DNA of 64,000 bases from Armatimonadetes bacterium DC (GTDB lineage Bacteria; Armatimonadota; Fimbriimonadia; Fimbriimonadales; GBS-DC): contig LDYB01000016.1 of NCBI GenBank assembly GCA_001442985.1, positions 186,001 to 250,000 on the forward strand. Direction: 5' to 3'. Below, piece after piece: positions 25,375 through 34,183 of the stretch. The stretch's first letter is position 1, and each line of letters opens with the position of its first letter. Under the pieces are notes generated by a model that was given only the letters and a program-made list of their open reading frames with translations, had not been told where the DNA came from and made no database searches. The position numbers were made by a program, and so were the translations under genes.

Positions 25375-26526
25375 ATGCGCCGTGTCTATTTAGACCACGC
25401 CGCGACGACGCCGATAGACCCTCGAGTGCGCAAGGCGATGGAGCCGTACCTCACGCGGGAGTTCGGCAACCCCTCCAGCCTGCATGCGTGGGGGCGCACA
25501 GCACGACTGGCAATTGACGAAGCGCGAGAAACGCTCGCCGCCGCGCTGGGATGCTTCCCCGACGAGGTTTGCTTCGTTTCGTCGGGCACCGAATCGTGCA
25601 ACCTCGCGATTATCGGCTGCGCCCTCAAAGCGCCGCCCGACCGTCGGCACATTCTGCTCTCGGCAATAGAGCATCACTGTGTGCTGGACGCAGGCGAGTG
25701 GCTCCGCCCATTCGGGTTTGAGGTGGAACAGCTGCCCGTGGATCGGTATGGGCAGGTCTCGCTCGATACCGTGCGCGAGCGGCTGCGCCCCGACACCTGG
25801 CTCGTGTCGGTAATGCACGCCAATAATGAGATTGGCACGCTTCAGCCTGTGGCGGCGATTGGCGCCCTGTGTCGTGAGCGGGGGGTGTGGTTCCATGTGG
25901 ACGCCGTGCAGACCTTCGGACTGCTGCCCGTGAAGGTGGACGCGCTCAATTGCGACCTGCTGAGCGTGTCGGCGCATAAGATTTACGGACCCAAAGGCGT
26001 GGGCGCGCTTTACATTCGTGCGGGCACGCCGCTCCAGCCGCTGATGGTGGGCGGTGGGCAGGAGCATGACCGCCGCGCTGGCACCGAAAATGTCGCCGGG
26101 ATTGTGGGCTTCGCCGAGGCAGTGCGGATCGCCGAAAGCACGCGCGAGACCGAAGCGCCCCGACTCGCCCAGCTGCGCGACGCTTTCATTCGCGCAGTGC
26201 TGGAGACCATCCCCGACGCAACGCTCACCGGACACCCCACGGAGCGCCTGCCGAATAACGCTCACTTTCGGTTTGTGGGCGTGCCGTCCGACAGCCTGCT
26301 GATTGCGCTGGATCGGGCGGGGATTGGCGCCAGCAGCGGCGCGGCGTGTAGCGCAGGCTCGCTGGAACCCTCCCATGTGCTGATGGCGCTCGGCTGGGAC
26401 GAATCCGCCGCGCAGGAAGGCGTGCGCTTCTCGCTCGGACGCCACACCACGCAGGAAGACCTGGACTACACCGTAGAGGTTCTCCAGAAGACTGTCGCCC
26501 AGATTCGGGCGCGACGCGCCAAGTAG
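25375..26526 (+). CDS. Cysteine desulfurase, NifS/IscS type
   Basis: PLP enzyme that takes sulfur from cysteine as an enzyme-bound persulfide for Fe-S clusters and thiolated tRNA. The 383 residues open YLDHAATTPIDPRVRKAM. The PLP lysine is in SVSAHKIYGPKGVGALY (near 200). The active cysteine is in SSGAACSAGSLEPSHVL (near 324), on a loop of the IscS/NifS class. The ATG at 25375 is preceded by GGACG; a GTG at 25369 overlaps the mrp stop and is the alternative start. It is translationally linked to mrp. Confidence 0.93.
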   Translation: MRRVYLDHAATTPIDPRVRKAMEPYLTREFGNPSSLHAWGRTARLAIDEARETLAAALGCFPDEVCFVSSGTESCNLAIIGCALKAPPDRRHILLSAIEHHCVLDAGEWLRPFGFEVEQLPVDRYGQVSLDTVRERLRPDTWLVSVMHANNEIGTLQPVAAIGALCRERGVWFHVDAVQTFGLLPVKVDALNCDLLSVSAHKIYGPKGVGALYIRAGTPLQPLMVGGGQEHDRRAGTENVAGIVGFAEAVRIAESTRETEAPRLAQLRDAFIRAVLETIPDATLTGHPTERLPNNAHFRFVGVPSDSLLIALDRAGIGASSGAACSAGSLEPSHVLMALGWDESAAQEGVRFSLGRHTTQEDLDYTVEVLQKTVAQIRARRAK

Positions 26527-26527
26527 G

Positions 26528-26533
26528 TACAAT
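26528..26533 (+). promoter_or_regulatory. -10 element of panB
   Basis: TACAAT preceded by GG, seven bases before the ATG and two bases after the previous stop. Confidence 0.5.
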
Positions 26534-26540
26534 TCGCACC

Positions 26541-27338
26541 ATGCCTGAGAAGGTTACCACGCGCACGCTATCGCAGATGAAGGCGCAGGGTCAGCGGATT
26601 GTCGCCATCACCGCCTACGACGCCCCCTCGGCACGCCTTGCCGACGAAGCAGGCGTGGATGTGGTGCTGGTGGGCGATTCGGTGGGCAACACCATGCTGG
26701 GCTACGAGACGACCCTGCCCGTTTCGCTGGAGGAGATTCTGCACCACCTGAAGGCGGTACGGCGCGGGCTGAAGCGCGCCCTGCTCGTGGCGGATATGCC
26801 GTTTCTAACCTACGGTGTGGATACCGCCGATGCCGTTTATAACGCGGGCAGGCTGATGCAGGCGGGCGCAGAGGCGGTCAAGGTGGAGGGCGCGACCGAG
26901 CCGATTCTGGAAACGATTCGCGCGATGGTGGCGATTGGCATCCCCGTGATGGCGCATCTGGGGCTGACGCCGCAGTCCATTCACAAGTTTGGCGGCTATC
27001 GGGTGCAGGGGCGTGGCGCGGAGGGTAAGCGGCTGCTGGAAGCGGCGCGCGCCGTGCAGGAAGCAGGCGCGTTCGCCGTCGTGCTGGAAGTCATCCCCAA
27101 AACGCTCGCCCAGCGAATCACCGAGAGCCTGACCATCCCCACCATCGGTATCGGCGCAGGACCGTTTTGCGACGGCGAGATTCAGGTGTGGCACGACATT
27201 CTGGGGCTGAGTGAACACCGATTCAAACACACGCGCGCCTACCTGAACCTTCGCGAGCAGATTCGGGAGGCGCTCCAGCAGTATGCGAACGAAGTGCGCG
27301 AGCGACTCTTCCCCACCGAGGAGCAGAGCTTTGAGTGA
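26541..27338 (+). CDS. panB: 3-methyl-2-oxobutanoate hydroxymethyltransferase
   Basis: First committed step of pantothenate and CoA synthesis: ketopantoate from 2-oxoisovalerate and methylene-THF. At 265 residues it is full length. Conserved segments are ITAYDAPSARLADEAGVDVV, LVGDSVGNTMLGYETTLPVS, LLVADMPFLTYG, GAEAVKVEGA, MAHLGLTPQSIHKFGGYRVQ, VLEVIPKTLAQRIT and PTIGIGAGPFCDGEIQVWHD. panC and panD are not adjacent. The 3' end overlaps the alkyltransferase-like gene by eight bases. Confidence 0.96.
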   Translation: MPEKVTTRTLSQMKAQGQRIVAITAYDAPSARLADEAGVDVVLVGDSVGNTMLGYETTLPVSLEEILHHLKAVRRGLKRALLVADMPFLTYGVDTADAVYNAGRLMQAGAEAVKVEGATEPILETIRAMVAIGIPVMAHLGLTPQSIHKFGGYRVQGRGAEGKRLLEAARAVQEAGAFAVVLEVIPKTLAQRITESLTIPTIGIGAGPFCDGEIQVWHDILGLSEHRFKHTRAYLNLREQIREALQQYANEVRERLFPTEEQSFE

Positions 27339-27663
27339 TGCGCTCAGGGAGCAGGTGTACGCTTTTGTGCGGCGTGTGCCTGCGGGGCGCGTGGTGAGCT
27401 ACGGGATGGTCGCCGAAGCGTGTCCGCCGCTGACCGCGCGGCAGGTGGGGCGGCTGATGGCGTTTGCGCCCGACGATGTGCCCTGGTGGCGCGTGGTGGG
27501 GGCGGACGGCACGCTCCGCATCCGACGGCGCGACCCGATGCTTGCCCAGCTCCAGCGCGCCTATCTGGAAGCGGAAGGCGTGCCCTTTGACGAGGCGGGG
27601 CGCGTGCAGATGACGCTGTGTCAGGCAGGAGAGCGGGCGCTTGCGCCGAATCCCGACGGCTGA
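27331..27663 (+). CDS. MGMT-family alkyltransferase-like protein
   Basis: 110 residues with the MGMT DNA-binding fold: REQVYAFVRRVPAGRVVSYGMVAE, then RQVGRLMAF. The active-site position reads VPWWRVVGADG instead of PCHRVV, so the methyl-accepting Cys and the following His are both Trp. It cannot be an active methyltransferase. ATL proteins of this kind bind O6-alkylguanine and hand it to nucleotide excision repair. The start is a TTG seven bases after GAGGAG and overlaps the panB stop. An upstream frame from 27283 is inside panB. Confidence 0.82.
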   Translation: MSDALREQVYAFVRRVPAGRVVSYGMVAEACPPLTARQVGRLMAFAPDDVPWWRVVGADGTLRIRRRDPMLAQLQRAYLEAEGVPFDEAGRVQMTLCQAGERALAPNPDG

Positions 27664-29042
27664 TGAAGACAGCGATTATTCTCTGTGCGGGGGCTGGTCA
27701 GCGCTTCTGGCCCTACAACGAGGTGCGCAACAAGACAGCGATTCCAGTGATGAATCGCCCCAATGTGCGCTGGCTGGCGGAAAGCCTTGTCGCCTGTGGT
27801 GTGGAGCGTTTGATTGTGGTGGTCGGCGCGTTTGAGGCGTCGGTACGCGCGGCGCTGCAGGGGGTCTCGGTGCCGATAGCCTTCATTCGCCAGAACCCGC
27901 CGAGCGGCACTGCCTACGCGGTGATGAGCGCGCTCCCGCTGATTGGCGAGGAGCCGTTTCTGGTGGCGTATGGCGACATCTGCACCCCGCCCGACACTTT
28001 GCGCCGCCTCATAGAGACCCATCGCGCGTCGGGCGCGCTGGCGACGGCGGTCTTCCAGCCCTACCTGCCCCAGCACGACCCGCGCGACTGGATCGGCGCC
28101 TATGTGCGCGACGGCAAACTGCTCCGCATGGAAGCCCACAGCGCCGATACCAGCCATCGGCTGGGAGGACTGTACGCTTTTGAACCCGCCATTCGGGACG
28201 CGCTGAACGCCCACCCAGGACTGATGACCAGTGTGCCCGTGGGCGGCATGCCCCCCATGGAGGCGGAACTGGCGCAAACGCTCCAGACTGTGCTGGAGAT
28301 GGGCTACGATGTCCCCGCCGTAGAGCCAGTGGGCTTTCTGGTAGATATTGACAAGCCGTGGCATGTGTGGGAAGCGAACGCCCGCTGGCTGGACTGGCAA
28401 GCCGCCCAGCTGGAGCGCGACCAGATCGGCAAAGAGGTGCGCATCGACGACTCCGCCGAAATAGAAGGGCGACTGGTGGTGGAAGAGGGCGCCGAAATCG
28501 GCAAGCGCGTGGTGATCCGGGGGAACGCCTTTATCGGACGCCAGAGCCGAATCCTGAACGGTGCGATTCTGCAGGGGCATGTGGCGATTGGCGCCCGCTC
28601 CCACATCAAGGACTACTGCCTCGTCACGGGCACGACGGTGATTGGCAACGGCTGTATTGTGGGGCACGACGCCGAGATGGACGGCGTGATGTTAGATGGC
28701 AGCTTTCTGTTCCACTACTGCGAGATTATGGGCGTGGTGGGGCAGAAGGTGGATATTGGCGCGGCGACGGTGTGTGGCACCCTGCGGTTTGACGATGGCG
28801 ACACCGTGCATACGGTGCGGGGGCGTCGCGAGCGCCCCGAATTCGGTGCAAACGGCACCTACTTTGGCGACTTCTCCCGCACGGGCGTGAATGTGATTAC
28901 CATGCCCGGCGTCAAAATCGGCGCCTACAGCTGCGTCGGCGCGGGGATTGTGGTATACGAAGACATCCCCAGCCGCAAACTGGTACTGCTCAAGCAAGAG
29001 CTTGTTTTCAAGGATTGGGGTCCAGAGCGGTACGGGTGGTGA
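27663..29042 (+). CDS. Bifunctional sugar-phosphate nucleotidyltransferase with left-handed beta-helix
   Basis: 459 residues. The N-terminal NTP-transferase domain has IILCAGAGQRFWPYNEVRNK, then TAIPVMNRPNV, then LVAYGDICTPPD. From about residue 245 hexapeptide repeats form a left-handed helix (SAEIEGRLVVEEGAEIGKRV, GCIVGHDAEMDGVMLDGSFL). The plan resembles GlmU or glucose-1-phosphate thymidylyl/uridylyltransferases with acyltransferase-like tails. The substrate cannot be named. The ATG overlaps the previous stop as ATGA, so it belongs to the panB operon. Confidence 0.82.
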   Translation: MKTAIILCAGAGQRFWPYNEVRNKTAIPVMNRPNVRWLAESLVACGVERLIVVVGAFEASVRAALQGVSVPIAFIRQNPPSGTAYAVMSALPLIGEEPFLVAYGDICTPPDTLRRLIETHRASGALATAVFQPYLPQHDPRDWIGAYVRDGKLLRMEAHSADTSHRLGGLYAFEPAIRDALNAHPGLMTSVPVGGMPPMEAELAQTLQTVLEMGYDVPAVEPVGFLVDIDKPWHVWEANARWLDWQAAQLERDQIGKEVRIDDSAEIEGRLVVEEGAEIGKRVVIRGNAFIGRQSRILNGAILQGHVAIGARSHIKDYCLVTGTTVIGNGCIVGHDAEMDGVMLDGSFLFHYCEIMGVVGQKVDIGAATVCGTLRFDDGDTVHTVRGRRERPEFGANGTYFGDFSRTGVNVITMPGVKIGAYSCVGAGIVVYEDIPSRKLVLLKQELVFKDWGPERYGW

Positions 29043-29109
29043 GTTGTTGCGTTCTTACTGTATGTGTTGTGTTATTAGAGGTTATCCTGGAGTTTCACGG
29101 TTGAATCCA

Positions 29110-29206
29110 GACGGGTGAACCCGTTCCTATCACACAAAGCCAGCCTCCGCTGGCTAAAGTAGCCGACGCAGGTCGGCTTCGTCTCATAGGAACGGCTTCA
29201 GCCGTT
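29110..29206 (+). repeat. Family 1 palindromic repeat, copy C
   Basis: A 97-bp unit with the same ends and hairpins as copy A (AGCCAGCCTCCGCTGGCT and GCCGACGCAGGTCGGC). It ends 52 bases from the stop of an orphan antitoxin gene. Nothing else is seen in the 29.04-29.26 kb gap. Confidence 0.85.
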
Positions 29207-29258
29207 AGACATAAGCACCCTTTGATCGCATGGCTTGCTCGTTTTACTATATCGCTTC

Positions 29259-29516
29259 TTAGTGCGCACCAGAATTCCGATATATTGCAGGTGGATTCCG
29301 TCGACCAACCTCCTGCTCCAGTTCTTCAGCAGGGTAGTCGTACAGGCATACCCCGTAGTGTGCCAGAATCTCCGCAAAAGCGCGCACCGAGTACCCTGCC
29401 AGATCTGCCGCCTTGCCTAACGAGAGCCGATGTGTTTCATATAACTTTATCGCCAACAGCAGCCGAGCCTCCTCAGCAGAAATGGATTGCGGCAGCTCCA
29501 ACTCCATCTTCGCCAT
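29259..29516 (-). CDS. UPF0175 family antitoxin-like protein
   Basis: 85 residues: MELELPQSISAEEARLLLAI, KLYETHRLSLGKAADLAGYS, VRAFAEILAHYGVCLYDYPA. This is the UPF0175 fold (ribbon plus HTH), normally the antitoxin of a DUF3368 PIN-like toxin. GGAGGA precedes the ATG and a TATACT box lies at 29534-29539. The expected toxin would follow on the minus strand, but only 52 bases separate the stop from repeat copy C and no PIN-like reading is present. It is therefore an orphan. Confidence 0.82.
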   Translation of the reverse strand: MAKMELELPQSISAEEARLLLAIKLYETHRLSLGKAADLAGYSVRAFAEILAHYGVCLYDYPAEELEQEVGRRNPPAIYRNSGAH

Positions 29517-29574
29517 AATAATTCCTCCAGAAAAGTATACCATGCCATGCCTGTGTGGGCGGTGAGGCTGACAC

Positions 29575-30591
29575 TCAAAGACTGGGGTCTGGATTGCTAC
29601 GGGAATTTCTGGTTGGGATGTTCTGCAGTTCCGCAAAAGCATCCTGCATGAGTGCTCTAAGTCCCGTAGTATTGATAAAGAAGTTGTGGGGATTGGTTTT
29701 GAGGATGTTTTCCATCTCCTGTTTTGCAGATTCCTTCTGGACGAAGCGGTTGAAGTAGGTTCCGTCCAGAAAGGAGACAAAATGAACCTGGTAGGCACTG
29801 CGAGAAGGAGGTTTTCGCTTTATGAATTCCCGCAATTCCTCTACTTGCTTGTCTTGCGAACCACCAGATTCCTTGAGGTGCTTCGCCTCCAGAATAAAGA
29901 CGCGATTCCCGAACCGAACGATCATGTCAGGTTTCTTGGAGGGCGAACTCCTAAAGCCGAGGTGTTTGGATAAGTTTGTTATATTGCTTGCGCCAGCTTT
30001 GTCGGGCAGAAACACGCAGACCTGCTTCTGCTGGAATTCTATCGCTTGATTAGCCAATTCAGGTTCGCTTCCGATAACCTCGGCAAGAATCCGCGTAATT
30101 TTCTCTATGGCGCTTGATCCTTGGGAACGGGAAGCGGCACTGTCGCGAAGCGCTTGATGAATGACTGGGGTGTATCCTAATTGCTCATACAATACTCTGC
30201 GCCTCACACAATACTCATCTAATATCTGACGAAGTTGTTTGATTCTGGCTTCCTCGCTAAGATCTTTGAACACGCTGAAGGAAAAGTCAGCGCATTTCCA
30301 GAATGCGACAAACTCAGTATATTGTATGTTTTTATGATTCCTCAGAACTCTGTCAATCTGGCTTATGATCCAATCGGTGAAATGCTCCACGCCAGGGTGG
30401 TTCAAGAGCGTGCTTTGCTGTTCGTGCTTCATAGTACAGTAAGTCGTTATCAGGTCGCGCAGTCTTTGCACTGCTTTCAGGTACTCCGTGTCCTCAATGA
30501 TGACTTCTTCGCGCATATAGGCTTCGTCGAAAAACGGCTCTGGATTTTTCAGAGAGAGGTTCCAATAGTAAACATTCTCCCTCAAAGCCAT
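29575..30591 (-). CDS. Type II restriction endonuclease (PD-(D/E)XK)
   Basis: 338 residues. A helical N-terminal region is followed by a nuclease core with KKPDMIVRFGNRVFILEAKH near residues 219-237, giving the Asp and Glu-x-Lys of the PD-(D/E)XK active site. The gene follows, and overlaps by ten bases, an adenine methyltransferase on the same strand, the normal layout of a restriction-modification system. The recognition sequence cannot be read from the protein. The base composition is lower in GC than the flanking genes, which fits acquisition. Confidence 0.8.
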   Translation of the reverse strand: MALRENVYYWNLSLKNPEPFFDEAYMREEVIIEDTEYLKAVQRLRDLITTYCTMKHEQQSTLLNHPGVEHFTDWIISQIDRVLRNHKNIQYTEFVAFWKCADFSFSVFKDLSEEARIKQLRQILDEYCVRRRVLYEQLGYTPVIHQALRDSAASRSQGSSAIEKITRILAEVIGSEPELANQAIEFQQKQVCVFLPDKAGASNITNLSKHLGFRSSPSKKPDMIVRFGNRVFILEAKHLKESGGSQDKQVEELREFIKRKPPSRSAYQVHFVSFLDGTYFNRFVQKESAKQEMENILKTNPHNFFINTTGLRALMQDAFAELQNIPTRNSRSNPDPSL

Positions 30592-32018
30592 AGCGCCAGA
30601 TTTCCTCCCTCTTTTCTCGCCCTTTGATACGCAAGCACATCCTCAGCGTTGCCCAACCTCACCAATTCGAAGAATCGTGCGCGCTCTTGTGGGTTGAGCT
30701 CAAGGTAAGGAAAGGTCTCAATCAGCGCCTTGGCTTGTGTCAAGCCGAGATACTTGCGTGTGTAGCGACTCTCGGAGTATTTGTAGGTCGTCAAAAACTC
30801 ACTATCCGTCTGCTCGCGAAAATATTCCAGCATCAGATTGAAGTAATCTTTGAGTATTTCTATGGCGTCTTCCGGGAGCGCAGGCTCCAGAAAGACCTGT
30901 ATCGGGTGCGTGCGGTACGGCGATTCAGAAACCAGAATCCCGTCCACCTGATATACCTCGGAGATGCGGTAAAGCCCCGCGCGCCCCTCTTCAGAGCCAG
31001 TGTCCAGAGTACGCACAAAGAGCGGGTTTGCGCGAATCGTTTTGCAGAGCGTCTCGTCTACCAGAATCTCGCGGCGCATGTAGGAGCGACCTTCCCACGC
31101 ATTCACATCGATCACGCGAACGCGAAAGTCCCCCCGATGATTGTTGACCATCTCAGCGGTCAGGTAGAACCGCACTTTCAGGGGATTCTTCGCACGAAAC
31201 TCCTGCACGAACATCTCAAACTCGCTGCCTGCACGGTAATGGAAGCGCGGTACGAGCCGATACCGTCGGGTATGCACGGTTGTGTTGACCTTTATCCCCT
31301 CGAACTCCTGAGGCTCGCGGCAGGGAACTCTTTTGCGCTCAAAGAAGCAGATGGCAACATGTGTGCCCGTATGCTCAAAAAGGTCTTTCTCAAAAATGAT
31401 GGCTTTGCGAATCGAGTAGAATGGCAGAAAGTCGTCGCGAATCTGATTGGACACGGCATAGCCAAACAAAAAGTTAGACGGAATGATGTAAACCATGTGC
31501 GAGATGCCGTGCCGCAGGTCATTCATCAGAGCAATCTGGTAAAGGTCCTGATAGCCACTGTTAGCGCCCTGAAAATAACGGAGATAAGCTCTGGTTTCGG
31601 GATGCTTGACGATGTAGCCCAGATAAAGGTAAGGGGGGTTCGTTACATGGTACACGGGGAGAGAGGTGTTCAGGATTTCCTCTGGGTAGCATTCCAGAGT
31701 GTCCTGCTGGCGGATGTTCTGTCGGGCGAGCGATTCGGGGACGCCCATCTGAATAGCGCGCTGGACGCATCGCGCCACAAGCGAGGGCTGGATATCGTAA
31801 AGAAAAATGTGATCCCTGAAAAACTCAGCGCGTTGTTCAGGTGGCACATGCTCCAGTAAGGGAAAAATCAGGTTTCCTTCGCCTGCAAAAAGGTCTACCC
31901 AGCGATAGGCGTAAAGATGGGGCAGGAGTTCGGGCAGGATATATTCGCGAAACACAGCCTGGGGCGTCAGATGTTCGCCCAGCGCCCGCCTTCGCTTGCG
32001 TTCGGTAGAGACCGCCAT
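30582..32018 (-). CDS. N6-adenine DNA methyltransferase of a restriction-modification system
   Basis: 478 residues. The SAM-binding motif I is VDLFAGEGNLIFPLLEH (near 43) and the catalytic motif IV is HVTNPPYLYLGYI (near 123), giving NPPY. A large C-terminal target-recognition region follows. It protects the host from the endonuclease encoded next. The ATG at 32018 is seven bases from a TATACT box. A longer frame reaching 32261 would overlap the divergent phosphoglycerate mutase gene and is rejected. Confidence 0.87.
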   Translation of the reverse strand: MAVSTERKRRRALGEHLTPQAVFREYILPELLPHLYAYRWVDLFAGEGNLIFPLLEHVPPEQRAEFFRDHIFLYDIQPSLVARCVQRAIQMGVPESLARQNIRQQDTLECYPEEILNTSLPVYHVTNPPYLYLGYIVKHPETRAYLRYFQGANSGYQDLYQIALMNDLRHGISHMVYIIPSNFLFGYAVSNQIRDDFLPFYSIRKAIIFEKDLFEHTGTHVAICFFERKRVPCREPQEFEGIKVNTTVHTRRYRLVPRFHYRAGSEFEMFVQEFRAKNPLKVRFYLTAEMVNNHRGDFRVRVIDVNAWEGRSYMRREILVDETLCKTIRANPLFVRTLDTGSEEGRAGLYRISEVYQVDGILVSESPYRTHPIQVFLEPALPEDAIEILKDYFNLMLEYFREQTDSEFLTTYKYSESRYTRKYLGLTQAKALIETFPYLELNPQERARFFELVRLGNAEDVLAYQRARKEGGNLALWL

Positions 32019-32025
32019 CGCCCGA

Positions 32026-32031
32026 AGTATA
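32026..32031 (-). promoter_or_regulatory. -10 element of the methyltransferase gene
   Basis: TATACT preceded by GG on the minus strand, seven bases before the ATG, so the message would have almost no leader. Confidence 0.5.
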
Positions 32032-32079
32032 CCACAATTGACAGGAATCCCCCGCTCAATCCCGAACGAGACTCCGGGC

Positions 32080-33270
32080 ATGAAGTGGGTCATGGTTGTC
32101 CCCGATGGGATGGCGGACTGGGCACTGCCCGAGCTGGACGGGCAGACGCCACTGATGAAGGCGCGCACACCCGCGATGGATCGGCTCGCCCGTGAGGCGA
32201 TCCTTGGCAAGGTGCTGACCGTGCCCGAAGGGATGTACCCCGGCAGCGATGTGGCGAACATGGCGCTGCTGGGCTACGACCCGCGCCAGCACTACACAGG
32301 GCGCGGTCCGATTGAGGCTGCAGCGATGGGGGTAGAGTTAGAGCCGACCGATGTTGCCTTCCGCTGTTCGCTCATCAGCACCGACGGCGAACGCCTGCTG
32401 GACTACAGCGGGGGCAATATCTCCACCGAAGAGGCGCACACGCTCATTCAACTCTTGCAAGAGAAGCTGGGCACTTCCAAAATCACCTTCTTCCCTGGCG
32501 TGGGCTACCGGCATGTGATGCGCTGGCGGGGCGGTCCTGTGGAGGTCGCTTGCGTGCCGCCACACGAGATTGTGGGCAGCTACCTGCGCGATTACTACCC
32601 GCAGGGCGATGGCGAGCAAACCCTGATTCAGCTGATGGAAGACTCTTACGAGATTCTCAGCGCCCATCCGATTAACCGCCGCCGTGAGGACGAGGGCAAG
32701 TTGCCTGCGAACATGATATGGCTCTGGGGTCAGGGGCGCGTGCCCAAGCTGGAGCCATTTTCGCTCAAGTGGGGCAAAACAGGCGCGGTGATTGCCGCTG
32801 TGGATGTGATTCGCGGGTTGGGGCGCCTCGCAGGGCTGGAGACGCCTACCGTGCCCGGCGCAACGGGCTACATCGATACGAACTATGCGGGCAAGGGCGA
32901 GTACGCCCTGCGCATGCTCGAAAAGCACGACTTCGTGTATGTGCATATCGAGGCGCCCGATGAAGCGGGACACCATGGCGATGTGGAAGCCAAAATCTGG
33001 GCGATTGAGCAGATTGACAAGCATATTGTGGCGCAGATTGCGGAAGGGCTGTTCGCCCGCAAAGAGCCGTTCCGCATGCTGATTGTGCCCGACCACTTCA
33101 CCCCCGTCGCTAAGCGCACCCATGCGGAGGGCTTTGTGCCCTTTTTGCTCTACGACTCGCGCCAGCCGCACCCCAGCCGATTCCTGTATGATGAATCGAT
33201 TTTAGAGGAGCCGAATCTGCCCACGATAGAGGAGGGTTATCGGCTGATTGAAAGCCTATTCAGTGTTTAA
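32080..33270 (+). CDS. apgM: 2,3-bisphosphoglycerate-independent phosphoglycerate mutase, archaeal type
   Basis: Interconverts 3- and 2-phosphoglycerate in glycolysis and gluconeogenesis. At 396 residues it has the length and motifs of the aPGAM branch of the alkaline phosphatase superfamily: KWVMVVPDGMADW, PEGMYPGSDVANMALLGYDP, YTGRGPIEAAAMG, VYVHIEAPDEAGHHGDVEAK and MLIVPDHFTPVAKRTHAEG. The ATG at 32080 fits the family N-terminus. It runs divergently from the methyltransferase and overlaps HMG-CoA lyase tail to tail by four bases. Confidence 0.93.
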   Translation: MKWVMVVPDGMADWALPELDGQTPLMKARTPAMDRLAREAILGKVLTVPEGMYPGSDVANMALLGYDPRQHYTGRGPIEAAAMGVELEPTDVAFRCSLISTDGERLLDYSGGNISTEEAHTLIQLLQEKLGTSKITFFPGVGYRHVMRWRGGPVEVACVPPHEIVGSYLRDYYPQGDGEQTLIQLMEDSYEILSAHPINRRREDEGKLPANMIWLWGQGRVPKLEPFSLKWGKTGAVIAAVDVIRGLGRLAGLETPTVPGATGYIDTNYAGKGEYALRMLEKHDFVYVHIEAPDEAGHHGDVEAKIWAIEQIDKHIVAQIAEGLFARKEPFRMLIVPDHFTPVAKRTHAEGFVPFLLYDSRQPHPSRFLYDESILEEPNLPTIEEGYRLIESLFSV

Positions 33271-34178
33271 TTGCCTTGCCCACACTGGCACGCCTGCAGG
33301 TAGTGGCTGGGCGGTGTCGCGCGGTTCAGGTGTCCCAGAATATATTGCGCCGCGGCGACCACCTTCTCCAGCGAGACGCCCGTTTCAATCCCCATCCCGT
33401 GAAGCATGTAGAGCAGGTCTTCCGTTGCGAGGTTGCCTGATGCGCCTGGCGCGAAGGGGCATCCGCCCAGCCCGCCCGCCGAGGAGTCGAAAATCGTGAT
33501 TCCCCGCTGGAGCGCGGTCAGCACATTCGCCAGCGCCGTGCCATAGGTGTTGTGGAAGTGATACGCCCAGCGCTCTTTGGGCAGAATTGGCTCCAGCGCG
33601 TCGGTGAGCTGCTCTATCTGGGTGGGCACCGCCGCGCCAATCGTGTCGCCGAGGCTGATCTCGTCCACGCCCATTTCAAGCAGCCGCTCCACGATGGGTT
33701 TGACCGCCTCAGGCGCGATTCTGCCTTCATATGGGCATACGAACGCGGTGGAGATATAGCCCCGCACCCAGAGCCTTGCCGCCTTCGCCTGCGCCACCAC
33801 CTGCTCGAACTCCTGAAGCGACTGCTCTATCGTGCGGTTCAGGTTGCGCTGGCAGAAGGTCTCGGAAGCGGCGGTGAAGATGGCAATTGCGTCCACGCCC
33901 GCCTGCAGGGCGCGCTCCAGCCCCTTGAGGTTCGGCACCAGCACAGGATAGCACACCCCCTCACGGCGCGAAAGCCCCTGTATGACCGCCTCGGCGTCCG
34001 CCAGTTGCGGCACCCAGCGCGGACTGACGAAAGAGGTCGCCTCAATCACAGGCAAGCCCGCCTCCGCCAGCATCTCGATAAAGCGGATTTTCACCTCGGT
34101 CGGCACAGGCGTCGGCTCGTTTTGCAGCCCATCCCGCGCGCCGACTTCCACCACACGCACCGTTGCAGGCAGGTTCAT
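33267..34178 (-). CDS. mvaB: Hydroxymethylglutaryl-CoA lyase
   Basis: Cleaves HMG-CoA to acetoacetate and acetyl-CoA in leucine breakdown. 303 residues with a TIM barrel: VEVGARDGLQNEPTPVPTEV, SFVSPRWVPQLADAE, the AYHFHNTYGTALAN metal-binding strand and the signature loop GGLGGCPFAPGASGNLATED with the active Cys. A TACAAT box (34186-34191) lies seven bases before the ATG and starts directly after the mqnA stop. It may therefore be transcribed alone as well as with mqnA. A GTG one codon upstream is a weaker start. Confidence 0.95.
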   Translation of the reverse strand: MNLPATVRVVEVGARDGLQNEPTPVPTEVKIRFIEMLAEAGLPVIEATSFVSPRWVPQLADAEAVIQGLSRREGVCYPVLVPNLKGLERALQAGVDAIAIFTAASETFCQRNLNRTIEQSLQEFEQVVAQAKAARLWVRGYISTAFVCPYEGRIAPEAVKPIVERLLEMGVDEISLGDTIGAAVPTQIEQLTDALEPILPKERWAYHFHNTYGTALANVLTALQRGITIFDSSAGGLGGCPFAPGASGNLATEDLLYMLHGMGIETGVSLEKVVAAAQYILGHLNRATPPSHYLQACQCGQGN

Positions 34179-34183
34179 CACGG

